DNA of 64,000 bases from Halopenitus malekzadehii. GTDB taxonomy: Archaea; Halobacteriota; Halobacteria; Halobacteriales; Haloferacaceae. Numbering within the stretch: the first letter of the stretch is position 1; each line of letters begins with the position of its first letter. The notes below the pieces were generated by a model that searched no databases, had not been told where the DNA came from, and was given only the letters and a program-made list of their open reading frames with translations. Below, one piece after another: positions 1-8,719 of this stretch. The DNA lies in NCBI RefSeq assembly GCF_900108505.1, contig NZ_FNWU01000001.1, forward strand, positions 620,001-684,000. Reading direction: 5' to 3'. The position numbers were made by a program, and so were the translations under genes.

Positions 1-1
1 C

Positions 2-397
2 TCCTCGTTACAGATCGCGGCGAGCCGGGCACGGACGCCGATGGAGGCGACGACGTTCGTAACGCTGCACAAGAGCGGCGACGTCGACGAGGACCTCGCG
101 CGGTTGCGGGATGACGTCGGTGACCGACATCTGCTGGTGCTTCCCCGCCCGTTCGATCTGATGCCCGAAGACGTCGCGGCGGACCTCCTTGAGACGGCCG
201 ACGCCGATCCGTCGCTCGAGGCCCTCGTTCTCGAGCGGCTCACTCATCCGGACGAGCAGATCACCCGAACGACGCTCGGCGAACTCGCCGCCGCCCGAAC
301 CGATGGAAGCGCAGCGAGTGAAACCGGGGAGGAGGGAAGTGCCACCTCTACGTTCTCCGATCTCTCCGTCCTCGTGGTCCGGGCGCCGATCGGGTGA
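2..397 (+). CDS. cbiE: Cobalt-precorrin-7 C5-methyltransferase, 3' part (cut by left edge)
   Basis: The frame is open from base 2 to the stop at 395-397, so only the last 131 residues are seen and the start lies outside the window. The visible part begins SSLQIAASRARTPME and carries ERLTHPDEQITR followed by TLGELA. That is the C-terminal signature of the CbiE/CobL-N tetrapyrrole methylases (SAM-dependent methylation at C5 of the corrin ring in anaerobic cobalamin synthesis). An internal ATG at 41 is in frame but falls inside the conserved domain, so it is not the start. The next gene, cbiX, is in the same pathway and strand, which supports the call. The tail after about residue 105 (Ser/Thr/Glu rich) looks like a haloarchaeal linker. 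The S-adenosylmethionine site is not visible. Confidence 0.75.
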   Translation, partial: SSLQIAASRARTPMEATTFVTLHKSGDVDEDLARLRDDVGDRHLLVLPRPFDLMPEDVAADLLETADADPSLEALVLERLTHPDEQITRTTLGELAAARTDGSAASETGEEGSATSTFSDLSVLVVRAPIG

Positions 398-423
398 GGG
401 CCTCCTTCGAGCGTGGACCGTCG

Positions 424-488
424 TCCGGTTGATCCGTCCGGTTGATCCGTCCGGTCGACCCGTCCGGCTGACCGGTCCGGTCAACCTG
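424..488. repeat. Degenerate 13-bp tandem repeat between cbiE and cbiX
   Basis: Five head-to-tail copies of a 13-bp unit (consensus TCCGGTTGATCCG, later copies diverged) fill most of the cbiE-cbiX gap. The remaining gap, 489-576, is AT-rich for this genome and probably holds the cbiX promoter: TTTAGCAAG near 530 and GATAAAGTTAATTT near 553-566. No gene is seen in the gap. Confidence 0.7.
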
Positions 489-576
489 CCCGGCGCGACC
501 ACAACCTATTTGGGGTCCGTGACCCTCGCCTTTAGCAAGTTGAATTGGTGTAGATAAAGTTAATTTGTAGAAACCA

Positions 577-1545
577 ATGAGATCTGAAACACTTCTGCTC
601 ATCGGTCGTGACACGCGCGGTGCCCGCGAAACCTTCCGCGTACACGCCGATCGGCTCGCCGATCGCACCGGTATCGACGTCGAGATCGCCCGTTACGCCG
701 AGGAACCCGGGCGGGAACTCCGCGATCGGTTCCGTAACATCGACGCCGACGTGACGTACGCGGTCCCGATGTGTGCCGCTCATGGCTACGACACCGTCGA
801 CGCCATCCCGGCGGCGCTGTCCGCGATCCCCGGCGACGTCAGGTACTGTGACCCCGTCGGAACGAGCCCGGCAACGACGGACGTGATCGCGGCGCGCGCC
901 GACGCGGCACGATCGCGGGCGGGGGCATCGACCGCTGCAGGTCGCGGTTCCACGGACGCGCATTCGGACGCGGCTGCGGACCCGGACGTCTCGCTGGTGC
1001 TCGTGGCGTTCGGCAGCAGCTCGAAGCCACACGGACGCCGGATGGCGGAGTATCACGCGAACCGACTTCGCTCCCGATCGGCGTACGCCGAGGTCGTCCC
1101 CTGTTACCTCCTGCAGAATCCCGCCGTCGAGTGCGTGCGGTACGCCGTGACCGGCGATCACATCGTCGCCGTTCCGCTGTTCGTGAGCCGGTCGGCGGCG
1201 ACGGAGGACCGGATCCCGGCCGAGCTCGAACTCGATCGCGGCGGGATCGCCTACGGAGACCCCTTCGGCGACCATTCCCGATTCACCGACGCGATCTACG
1301 CCGAGGTCGAGAGACAGCGCGCGCTCACGGCACAGGATTCGGAGGATGCATCCACCGATCAACCCACCGATCAACCCACCGATCAACCCACCGATCAACC
1401 CACCGACGAGCCCAACCGATCGTCGATGCTCAGATCCTCGACGACGAAACCGCCGATCGTCACCGACGGTGAGGGCACGCGGGACTCCCGAACGCCCCCC
1501 GACTCCGAGGACCCATCGCGTTTCGGACCGGTCGATCGACGATAG
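577..1545 (+). CDS. cbiX: Sirohydrochlorin cobaltochelatase, CbiX family
   Basis: 322 aa. Two chelatase half-domains can be followed. The N-terminal half begins ETLLLIGRDTRGARE; the second half begins SLVLVAFGSSSKPHGRR and runs through VVPCYLLQNPAVECV and HIVAVPLFVSRS. Type II chelatases of this family insert Co2+ into sirohydrochlorin, the entry step of the cobalt-early B12 route, which fits the preceding cbiE. Residues 110-135 are an Ala/Ser/Asp linker. After about residue 245 there is an unusual tail with four TDQP repeats (DNA repeat at 1354-1401) and low-complexity Ser/Pro/Arg sequence, probably not part of the catalytic fold. The ATG at 577 lies just downstream of the only AT-rich stretch, so it is the likely start. 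The paralogous halo-specific CbiX numbering cannot be decided here. Confidence 0.85.
   Translation: MRSETLLLIGRDTRGARETFRVHADRLADRTGIDVEIARYAEEPGRELRDRFRNIDADVTYAVPMCAAHGYDTVDAIPAALSAIPGDVRYCDPVGTSPATTDVIAARADAARSRAGASTAAGRGSTDAHSDAAADPDVSLVLVAFGSSSKPHGRRMAEYHANRLRSRSAYAEVVPCYLLQNPAVECVRYAVTGDHIVAVPLFVSRSAATEDRIPAELELDRGGIAYGDPFGDHSRFTDAIYAEVERQRALTAQDSEDASTDQPTDQPTDQPTDQPTDEPNRSSMLRSSTTKPPIVTDGEGTRDSRTPPDSEDPSRFGPVDRR
1354..1401 (+). repeat. 12-bp tandem repeat inside cbiX
   Basis: Four perfect copies of the 12-bp unit ACCGATCAACCC plus a partial fifth encode (TDQP)4 near the cbiX C-terminus. The unit is a multiple of three, so copy-number slippage would lengthen or shorten the tail without a frameshift. 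Confidence 0.9.
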
Positions 1546-1546
1546 C

Positions 1547-1620
1547 GGTCCGTGTGGTCGTCGCGGTCGTTGTGGTCGTCGCGGTCGTTGCGGTCGTCGC
1601 GGTCGTGATCGACGGACCGT
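1547..1620. repeat. 9-bp repeat array flanked by an inverted repeat, between convergent genes
   Basis: CGGTCCGT at 1547-1554 is the reverse complement of ACGGACCG at 1613-1620. Between them lie several imperfect copies of a 9-bp unit (GTCGTCGCG/GTCGTTGTG). The element sits between the 3' ends of cbiX and the MFS gene, where a bidirectional terminator would be expected. That function is inference; no T-run follows the stem. Confidence 0.45.
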
Positions 1621-1683
1621 CCATAACGAGGATCGAGTCCCGGGTTCTCCACGGGCAAGACGATCTCTTCGTCGGATGTCCCC

Positions 1684-3066
1684 TCAGGCATACGCCTCGA
1701 ACTCCTCGCCGAAGACGAGGAAGTAACCGGTGCCGACCACTCCGATCGCGGCCGCGATCGTGAACGCGACCTCCGGGCTGACGAACTCCCAGAGAGTGCC
1801 CCCGAGCGCGGCGCTCGGGATCACGATCGTGTTCCGCAGGAGGTAGTACGTCCCGGTGACGCGCCCGCCGGAGCCCTGCTCGGCGGGACCGACGATCAGC
1901 GCCTTGTGCGAGGGCAAGCCCGCGAACCGAAGCCCGGAGAACGCGAAGACAAGCACCATTGCCCACTGGAGCGGGACGAGGGGTGCGAGCACCCCGGGCG
2001 CGCCGATGAGAATGACCGGAAAGAGCACGTAGACCGCAAATCCCAGCGCGACGACCGGCTTGAGCCCGACGCGCTCGGCCGCCTTGGCCGCCGGGATCAT
2101 CGAGCCGAGCGCGATCAACATCTCGACGCCGAGCAGATAGCCGAAGAAGGCGGCCGGCGAGAGATCGATCGCGTACGAAAAGCCGGCCAGCGAGACCGTC
2201 GTCTCGAACCCGACCGCGTAGAACCGCGTTATCACCAGCACGAAGAAGACGTACACCATCCCGTTCGCGAACCGGACGAGCGTGTCGCCCACGAGCAGCG
2301 GACGCAGCGGACCGGGCATTTCGCGCAGATCTCGCTGGATCCGCCCGATCCCCTCGAACGAACCGCCGATGGAATCCGCATCGGCCGCATAGAGAACGTG
2401 CTGGGCGACCGTGCCGACGACCCCGAAGACGACCGCCACGGCGAGGACGTACTGAAAGCTCACCGTGAACGCCGGATGGAAACCGATCAGCACGGCCGCG
2501 AGTACCGGTCCGACGAGGAACGCCGTCCGACGGAACGTCTCGGTGCTCGCGAACCCGGCAGCCAGCCGCGACGGATCGGTGGCCTGCTTGACGACCGCGA
2601 ACGTCGCACCGAGGCCGAATGACTTCCAGGCCTGTGCGAGGACCAGCCCGACGAAGATCCAGATCCACGGCTCGATCGTGACGCCGCCGACGCCGATCGG
2701 GCCGAGACCGGGCGCCACGAGCCAGACGAGAAAGCCGAGCGTCGACAGCAACCCGAACAGGGTCAACGCGTACCGTGACCCGATCCGGTCGGAGATCGCC
2801 CCGCCGGGATAGGGGTACACGGCCGAGATCACGTTCCCGAAGGTTCCGAACAGTCCCACGACGAAGCCGCTCGCGCCCAGCGCGACCATGTACTCCGGGA
2901 GGTACCGGTTCGTCATCTGGAACCCGAGACTGAAGGCGAACATCGCCAGCGACAACACGAGCACGTCCCGCTCGAGGGCGAGAAATCGACGGAACGGTCC
3001 GAACGCATCGGACCACCCCTCGTCCCGAGTGGTCTCGTCGTCAGGGGAACCCCCGTCGCGTGTCAC
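1684..3066 (-). CDS. Major facilitator superfamily transporter
   Basis: 460 aa. About 12 hydrophobic segments begin with LVLSLAMFAFSLGFQM near residue 38. A motif-A-like cytoplasmic loop GGAISDRIGSRYA follows the first membrane helices, as in the DHA-type MFS exporters. A second basic loop (AAKAAERVGLKPVVALG) starts the C-terminal half. The start is GTG (3064-3066), preceded by ACCGTATAGTGG about 20 nt upstream. The first 30 residues are hydrophilic and acidic, typical of haloarchaeal membrane proteins. The substrate cannot be told from sequence; drug efflux or sugar/organic acid export are both possible. It converges on cbiX and is divergent from nothing obvious: purB lies upstream on the same strand, 142 bp away. 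Confidence 0.8.
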   Translation of the reverse strand: MTRDGGSPDDETTRDEGWSDAFGPFRRFLALERDVLVLSLAMFAFSLGFQMTNRYLPEYMVALGASGFVVGLFGTFGNVISAVYPYPGGAISDRIGSRYALTLFGLLSTLGFLVWLVAPGLGPIGVGGVTIEPWIWIFVGLVLAQAWKSFGLGATFAVVKQATDPSRLAAGFASTETFRRTAFLVGPVLAAVLIGFHPAFTVSFQYVLAVAVVFGVVGTVAQHVLYAADADSIGGSFEGIGRIQRDLREMPGPLRPLLVGDTLVRFANGMVYVFFVLVITRFYAVGFETTVSLAGFSYAIDLSPAAFFGYLLGVEMLIALGSMIPAAKAAERVGLKPVVALGFAVYVLFPVILIGAPGVLAPLVPLQWAMVLVFAFSGLRFAGLPSHKALIVGPAEQGSGGRVTGTYYLLRNTIVIPSAALGGTLWEFVSPEVAFTIAAAIGVVGTGYFLVFGEEFEAYA

Positions 3067-3208
3067 CGTGTTCCTCCCACTATACGGTCAGTTCGCGGAT
3101 GGGGGGTAAAAGCGTCACGCCGATCGGACACCCGAATTGTCCCGGAGTTTTCGGTCTTCCGAACGATCCGTGATTCGCTATCGTCGTGTACGGTTTATCT
3201 CCGGAGCG

Positions 3209-4732
3209 TCACTCGCGGACGTCCGCGTCGACCTCGTCCACGAGGTCCGCGCCGAGGCCGACGTACCCGGCCGGTGTCAGGGCGTTCAGCTCCTCGCGGA
3301 CGGACTCGTCGACGTCGAGGTCCGCGAACAGGTCCCGGAAGTCCGCGAGCGTGACCGTCTTCCCGCGGGTGAGTTCCTTGACGCGCTCGTACGCGTCCGT
3401 GTCCCCTTCCCGCCGGAGGATCGTCTGGACCGCCTCGCCGATGATCGCCGGCGTCGCCTCGAGCTCCTCGCGCATCACCTGCTCGTTCGGAACCACCTTT
3501 CCCAGTCCGTCGGCGGCCTTCGAGTAGCCGATCAGGCTGTGGGCGAGGGCCGCGCCGACGTTGCGTTTGACCGTGGAGTCCGAGAGGTCACGCTGGAGCC
3601 GGGACGTGGTGACGTAGTCGGCGAGGAACGTGAGGTCGGCGTTGGCCTTCGAGAGGTTCCCCTCGCTGTTCTCGAAGTCGATCGGGTTCACCTTGTGGGG
3701 CATCGTCGAGGACCCGGTCTCGCCCGCGACGGTCTCCTGGCCGAGATAGCGGTCGGAGACGTAGAGCCAGGCATCCAGATCGAGGTCCCGAAGGACGTTG
3801 TTCACTCCGCGGATCGCGTCGAAGACGGCCGCGATGTCGTCACAGGGGTTGACCTGGGTCGCGAGCGGGACGTGTTCGAGCCCGAGATCCGCCACGAACG
3901 TCCGGGAGAACGCTCGCCAGTCGACGTCCGGGTAGGCCGCCTCGTGGGCGGCGTAGGTTCCCGAGGCACCGGCCAGCTTGCCGGCGATCGCGTCCGTCTC
4001 GCGCCGGAGCCGACCGAGCGCCCGCCCGAGCCGCGCCGCGTAGACCGCCATCTCCTTGCCGAAGGTCGTGGGCGTAGCCGGCTGGCCGTGGGTGCGCGCG
4101 AGCATCGGAACGTCCCGGTACTCGTGGGCCAGATCGACGAGCTCGTCGCGAACCTCGCGGATCGCCGGCACGAGCACGTTCTCGACGGCGGGTTTCACGA
4201 GCAGCCGATGTGCGAGGTTGTTGACGTCCTCGCTGGTCAGCCCGAAGTGGATCCACGGGAAGAGCGTCTCGGCGTCGTCGATCGGGGGATCTCCGGCTTC
4301 ACCGTCAGTCGATGCCGCATCCACCGCACCCACCGCATCCGTCGCCTCGGTCAGTCGGATCCGGAGGAAGTACTCGACCGCCTTCACGTCGTGGTTCGTG
4401 GCGTCGTATCCCCTCGCACCCCGGACCTCGAGGTTCTTGATGAGTCGAGCGTCGTCGGCGTCGAACGTCCGGTACGTCGCCCGGATCGCGGCACGGGCGT
4501 CGGCGTCGAGATCGATCGGCGTCGCCTCGAGGTCGGCCAGCGCGATCAGGTACTCCGCCTCGACCCGCGTTCGAGCCCGCATCAGCGCCGCCTCGCTCGC
4601 GTACGGCGAGAGCGGTTCGGTTCGGCGCGCGTATCGTCCGTCGAGCGGCGAGACGGCGGCGAGGGGGTCCTCGCGGGACAGTCCCGCGATCCCTCGATCG
4701 TCGTCCGTCGCCGACCGAGACTCGTCGGTCAT
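3209..4732 (-). CDS. purB: Adenylosuccinate lyase
   Basis: 507 aa from the ATG at 4732 (protein begins MTDESRSATDDD); an in-frame upstream start at 4759 would add only nine basic residues and is less likely. The family signature loop GSSTMPHKVNPIDFEN, which covers the active site in fumarase/ASL enzymes, is intact, as are the N-terminal SPLDGRYARRTEPLSPY and HFGLTSEDVNN. ASL acts twice in purine synthesis: it forms AICAR from SAICAR and AMP from adenylosuccinate. It is divergent from purNH across a 165-bp gap rich in ATATCC/GGATA elements that probably controls both genes. An acidic insertion (residues about 140-160, DAASTDGEAGDPP) is a haloarchaeal feature. Confidence 0.95.
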   Translation of the reverse strand: MTDESRSATDDDRGIAGLSREDPLAAVSPLDGRYARRTEPLSPYASEAALMRARTRVEAEYLIALADLEATPIDLDADARAAIRATYRTFDADDARLIKNLEVRGARGYDATNHDVKAVEYFLRIRLTEATDAVGAVDAASTDGEAGDPPIDDAETLFPWIHFGLTSEDVNNLAHRLLVKPAVENVLVPAIREVRDELVDLAHEYRDVPMLARTHGQPATPTTFGKEMAVYAARLGRALGRLRRETDAIAGKLAGASGTYAAHEAAYPDVDWRAFSRTFVADLGLEHVPLATQVNPCDDIAAVFDAIRGVNNVLRDLDLDAWLYVSDRYLGQETVAGETGSSTMPHKVNPIDFENSEGNLSKANADLTFLADYVTTSRLQRDLSDSTVKRNVGAALAHSLIGYSKAADGLGKVVPNEQVMREELEATPAIIGEAVQTILRREGDTDAYERVKELTRGKTVTLADFRDLFADLDVDESVREELNALTPAGYVGLGADLVDEVDADVRE

Positions 4733-4787
4733 ACCCGTTGCTGTCCGGGGACGGCGCAAAAGCGTGTCGATGGTCGTGCACGGGTGT

Positions 4788-4876
4788 GGATATATCCGGC
4801 CACCACAGCGCTGTCGATGCCCAAATATATCCGTGTTCGTGGATACATACCGACAGCGGACCGCAATTCATATACT
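4788..4876. promoter_or_regulatory. Divergent purB/purNH control region with repeated GGATAYAT half-sites
   Basis: Seen directly: a perfect palindrome GGATATATCC at 4788-4797, then ATATATCC at 4825-4832 facing GGATACAT at 4841-4848 (8-nt spacer, one mismatch), then the likely purNH TATA box TTCATATA at 4867-4874, 24-31 nt before the ATG at 4898. The repeated half-site suggests an operator for a purine-responsive regulator acting on both genes. That is inference from position and symmetry only. Confidence 0.5.
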
Positions 4877-4897
4877 CCATCGCGCGGACCCTCGCGT

Positions 4898-6490
4898 ATG
4901 AAGATCGCCGGGTTAGCGAGCAATCGCGGACGGAACTTGCTGCACATCGACGACGTGGCGCCGGGTGGCGCCGAGCTGTCCGTCGCGTTGACCAACCAGG
5001 AGGGCGCGCCGATCGTCGAAGCGGCCGCCGAGCGGGGGAGCCCGACCGAGGTCGTCGTCCGGGCGGACGACGAGTCGCGGGCCGACCACGAACGGCGCAT
5101 CCTTGATCGGCTCGGGAACTACGACGTCGACCTCGTCTGTCTGGACGGCTATATGCGAGTGCTGACCGAGACGTTCCTCGAGAACGCGCCGACGACGATC
5201 AACGTGCACCCGTCCCTGCTGCCGGCCTTCCCCGGATCGGACGCGCACGAGCAGGTCCTCGAGGCGGGCGTTCGGACGACCGGGTGCACCGTCCACGTGG
5301 CGACCGAGGACGTCGACGCCGGTCCGATCCTCACCCAGGAACCGGTTCCCGTCTACGAGGACGACGACGCGGCGAGCTTAAAGCAAAGAGTGCTATATGA
5401 ATCCGAGTTTACGGCCTACCCGCGGGTCGTTCGGTGGTTCGCGGAGGGACGCGTCGACATCGACCACGAGGCCGAGACCGTCTCGATCGAGGGCGACACC
5501 GGCGGTGACTTCCCGACGCGCCGGCTCGTCTCCGAGGATCGGGGCGAGCAGCTCCGGTACGGCGAGAACCCCCATCAGGACGCCGCGCTGTACGTCGACG
5601 ACGCCTGCGAGGAGGCATCGGTCGTCGGCGCCCCCCAGCTGAACGAGGGCGCGAAGGGAATGGGGTATAACAACTACAACGACGCCGACGCCGCGCTTTC
5701 GCTCGTCAAGGAGTTCGACGAGCCGGCGGCGGCGGTGATCAAACACACGAATCCGGCGGGCTGTGCCACGAGCGACACGCTCGCGGACGCCTACGACCGG
5801 GCGCTGCGAACGGACGCGAAGTCGGCGTTCGGCGGGATCGTCGCGCTCAATCGCGAGTGTGACGCCGAGACGGCCACCGCGATCACCGATTCCTTCAAGG
5901 AGGTCGTCGTCGCGCCCGGCTACACCGACGCCGCGCTCGACGTGCTCCGGGAGTCGGAGAACCTGCGCGTGCTCGACGTCGGACCACTCGGGGAGGGAGA
6001 GGACCGGTTCAGCGAACCGTTGACCGAAAAGCCGCTCGTTGGCGGTCGACTCGTGCAGGAACGTGACCATCAATCGCCGACCGCCGACGATCTGGAGATC
6101 GTTACTGAACGTGAGCCCACCGACGCGGAGATCGAGACGATGCTGTTTGCCTGGAAGACGCTCAAACACGTCAAATCGAACGGGATTCTCTTTGCGACCG
6201 GCACCGAGACGGTCGGGGTCGGGATGGGGCAGGTCTCCCGCGTCGACGCCGTCACGCTCGCCGCGATGAAGGCCGAAAAGGACGCGGACGGGAAGTCCGC
6301 CGACGGAGCCGTGATGGCCTCGGACGCGTTCTTCCCGTTCCCGGACGGGATCGACGAGGCGGCCGATGCCGGGATCGAGGCCGTGATCCAGCCCGGCGGG
6401 TCGGTCAACGACGAGGACGTCATCGAGGCGGCCAACGACCACGGGATGGCGATGGCGTTCACCGGATCCCGGAGCTTCCGGCACGACTGA
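4898..6490 (+). CDS. purNH: Fused phosphoribosylglycinamide formyltransferase / AICAR formyltransferase
   Basis: 530 aa, two enzymes in one chain. Residues 1-195 are a PurN-type GAR formyltransferase: INVHPSLLPAFPG supplies Asn102 and His104 and EDVDAGPI supplies Asp140, the same spacing as the E. coli catalytic Asn106-His108-Asp144. Residues about 205-530 are the AICAR formyltransferase half of PurH: RYGENPHQ, NEGAKGMGYNNYNDADAA, IKHTNP with the catalytic Lys282-His283 pair, and the C-terminal QPGGSVND/GSRSFRH. The IMP cyclohydrolase half of bacterial PurH is absent; archaea use PurO instead. Both reactions use 10-formyl-THF-type donors, so fusion joins the two formyl-transfer steps. The ATG at 4898 fits the TATA box; in-frame open sequence further upstream is antisense to purB and not coding. 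Confidence 0.95.
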   Translation: MKIAGLASNRGRNLLHIDDVAPGGAELSVALTNQEGAPIVEAAAERGSPTEVVVRADDESRADHERRILDRLGNYDVDLVCLDGYMRVLTETFLENAPTTINVHPSLLPAFPGSDAHEQVLEAGVRTTGCTVHVATEDVDAGPILTQEPVPVYEDDDAASLKQRVLYESEFTAYPRVVRWFAEGRVDIDHEAETVSIEGDTGGDFPTRRLVSEDRGEQLRYGENPHQDAALYVDDACEEASVVGAPQLNEGAKGMGYNNYNDADAALSLVKEFDEPAAAVIKHTNPAGCATSDTLADAYDRALRTDAKSAFGGIVALNRECDAETATAITDSFKEVVVAPGYTDAALDVLRESENLRVLDVGPLGEGEDRFSEPLTEKPLVGGRLVQERDHQSPTADDLEIVTEREPTDAEIETMLFAWKTLKHVKSNGILFATGTETVGVGMGQVSRVDAVTLAAMKAEKDADGKSADGAVMASDAFFPFPDGIDEAADAGIEAVIQPGGSVNDEDVIEAANDHGMAMAFTGSRSFRHD

Positions 6491-6598
6491 CCGGACTGAC
6501 GTCGGTGTTCGGGCTGCAGTCGTGGCGGAGCGGGAACACGGTGGTGCCGATTCGAACCGGAACACAAGAATTGTAACCTCGCACACGGACCCTCGGGT

Positions 6599-8533
6599 AT
6601 GTCGCCACCGGAGCACCGGGACGGAGTCGATCAGACCGATCGGACCGATCGGACTGGTCGTGCCGACGCCGCGGGGCGACGTACGCTCGGGGCACTCGCG
6701 GCCGTCACGATCCTCTCGCTCGTGCTCCGGCTGTACGATCTCGGCGGGCGGGTCTTCCACTGGGACGAGGGGCGCGTTGGGTACTGGACGCTCCGGTACG
6801 TCGAAAGCGGCCATCTGGAGTACGAGCCGATCATCCACGGCCCGTTCCTCCGGATCGTCAACGCGGCCGTCTTCGGCGTCCTGCCGCCGACTGATGCGTC
6901 AGCACGGCTGGTCGTGGCCCTCGTCGGCGGCCTCCTCCCGCTTTCGGTCTGGCTGTTCCGGGCGCACCTCGATCGGTGGGAGCTCGTTTCGGTCGCCGGG
7001 CTGCTGGCGTGTTCTCCCCTGTTGGTCTACTACTCGCGGTTTATGCGCAACGACGTCCTCGTGGGCGGATTCGCGTTCGTCGCGCTCGGGTTCACGGTTC
7101 GGGCGATCGACACCCGCCGTGCCCGGTACCTGTACCCCGGTGCGGTTGCGCTGTCGCTGTCGCTCGCGACCAAGGCGAACACGATCCTCTACGTCCTCTG
7201 TTTTCTGGGAGCGGGCGCGCTGATCGCGGATCATCGGATCGTCCGCCGCGTCATAGAGAACGTCGGCGCCGACGGCGAGGTGGGCTCGGCGTCCGGGAAC
7301 GGCCCGACCGCTGGGAACGGATCGGTGTCCGGGAACGGACCGGCCGCTGGGACCGATCGCGGCCGGGCGATTCGACGTGACGTGGCGGCCTGGATCCGTG
7401 CGCGGTGGCGTGGCGTTGCGACCGTTTCCGGACGGTGGCATCCGGTCGGCTATCTGCTGGGTCACGCCGTCGGCGTCGTCGTCGCCTTTCTCGCCGTCAC
7501 GGTGTTCTTCTACGCGCCGCGGCCGCTCCTTCACGAAGCGGTCGGATCGCCGGGTCTCTGGCCGACCGTTCTCCACGAGGCCACGGTGGGGTCAGCCGAG
7601 AAACTGGCCGACCTCTGGCTCACCGGCGAGATGCAGGATAATCCCTACCTGCAGTTCCTCCACCACGAGCTCGAGACGCTCACGTACACGGCACCGGTCA
7701 CGCTCGCCTTCGCGGTCGTCGGATTCCTCGTCGACGGCCACGTTCGTGGTCGCGGGAGGGTCCCCGCCGGTCGCCGTCGCGCGCTCGTCGCCTTCGCGAC
7801 CTACTGGGGACTCGCGAGCCTGGTCGGCTATCCGGCCGCGACCGACATCAACGCACCCTGGTCGGCCGTCCACATCGTGCTCCCGTTGACGATTCCCGCG
7901 GGCGTGGGCCTCGCGTACGTCGCCCGGGAGGGGTGGGCGGCGGTCGAGCGACCGTCGACGCCGTGGTCCGCTCCGCGGGTCATCGATCGGGAGACGGCGA
8001 TCCTCGCGGTGTTCGTCCTGCTGGCCGCGACCGCCGGCGTGATCGCGCCGACGGCGACCTACTGGAACTCCACGAACCCCGACCACACCGCGGCGGTCCA
8101 GTGGGCCCAACCGCACAACGATGCGCGATCGACGATCGCGGACGTCGAGGCGGTCGCGGCGGCTCACGACGACGGGGTCGATATTCTGTTCGTCGGGACG
8201 CACACCTCGGACCGGGAGAACGTGATGTACGTCGGCAACGAGTCGGCAGCCGATCGGGACGGTGCGCCCGGCGGGTGGTACGACCGGCTTCCGTTGCCGT
8301 GGTACTACGAGCGCGCGGGCGCGACCGTCGACAGCGTGAGCGCCGACGCCGACCGGGCTACGGCGTTGGCGGATCCGCCGCCGGTCGTGATCGTTCACGA
8401 ATCGGGCCGGGCCGCCGTGGCCCCCCATCTCGAGGGCTATCGCGTCACCGCCCACGAGTTCCGGCTGTGGAACTTTCGGCTCGTCTTCTTCATCGAGGAG
8501 GCGGCACTCCGTGAGGCCGGTCGGCTCGAGTGA
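6599..8533 (+). CDS. Agl23-like membrane glycosyltransferase (flippase-associated, TIGR03663-type)
   Basis: 644 aa with about 11 hydrophobic segments. The first membrane helix is followed by RVFHWDEGRVGYWTL, where the acidic residues sit in the first extracellular loop as in GT-C/PMT-type enzymes that use dolichyl-phosphate sugars. A later loop (EMQDNPYLQFLHHELETL) and a soluble C-terminal domain with VDILFVGTHTSDREN and WYYERAGATVDS fit the haloarchaeal family annotated as flippase activity-associated protein Agl23. The likely role is in S-layer or lipid-linked glycan export on the outer face of the membrane; this rests on family recall. A Gly/Asn-rich spacer (GNGPTAGNGSVSGNGPAAG, residues about 235-255) is low complexity. 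It sits between purNH and purK on the same strand but is unlikely to be a purine gene. Confidence 0.75.
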   Translation: MSPPEHRDGVDQTDRTDRTGRADAAGRRTLGALAAVTILSLVLRLYDLGGRVFHWDEGRVGYWTLRYVESGHLEYEPIIHGPFLRIVNAAVFGVLPPTDASARLVVALVGGLLPLSVWLFRAHLDRWELVSVAGLLACSPLLVYYSRFMRNDVLVGGFAFVALGFTVRAIDTRRARYLYPGAVALSLSLATKANTILYVLCFLGAGALIADHRIVRRVIENVGADGEVGSASGNGPTAGNGSVSGNGPAAGTDRGRAIRRDVAAWIRARWRGVATVSGRWHPVGYLLGHAVGVVVAFLAVTVFFYAPRPLLHEAVGSPGLWPTVLHEATVGSAEKLADLWLTGEMQDNPYLQFLHHELETLTYTAPVTLAFAVVGFLVDGHVRGRGRVPAGRRRALVAFATYWGLASLVGYPAATDINAPWSAVHIVLPLTIPAGVGLAYVAREGWAAVERPSTPWSAPRVIDRETAILAVFVLLAATAGVIAPTATYWNSTNPDHTAAVQWAQPHNDARSTIADVEAVAAAHDDGVDILFVGTHTSDRENVMYVGNESAADRDGAPGGWYDRLPLPWYYERAGATVDSVSADADRATALADPPPVVIVHESGRAAVAPHLEGYRVTAHEFRLWNFRLVFFIEEAALREAGRLE

Positions 8534-8564
8534 TCGGTCCGCATATCGACGTGTCTCGAATACG

Positions 8565-8608
8565 CTGACCGGTCGGCGTACCGACTTGTCTGACCGGTCG
8601 GCGTACCG
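8565..8608. repeat. 19-bp direct repeat before purK
   Basis: CTGACCGGTCGGCGTACCG occurs at 8565-8583 and 8590-8608 (25-bp period) in the gap after the Agl23-like gene. The rest of the gap (8609-8719) carries a T-run, ATTTTTTCCCC near 8634-8644, that could end the upstream transcript, and CTTATG near 8691, a weak TATA-like box for purK. No gene is seen. Confidence 0.7.
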
Positions 8609-8719
8609 CGTGTGATCGATCCACAGGAGTGATCATTTTTTCCCCGAATTCGGGACGATCGATCCAGCTATTCGGCGTATGTGGTAATCCTTATGCGGTC
8701 CCGTTCGAAAGCCCCGCGC

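Noticed and set aside
3137-4897. Long open frame upstream of and continuous with purNH
   Set aside because: It is antisense to purB, has arginine-rich shadow composition, and the TATA box and PurN fold start at 4898.
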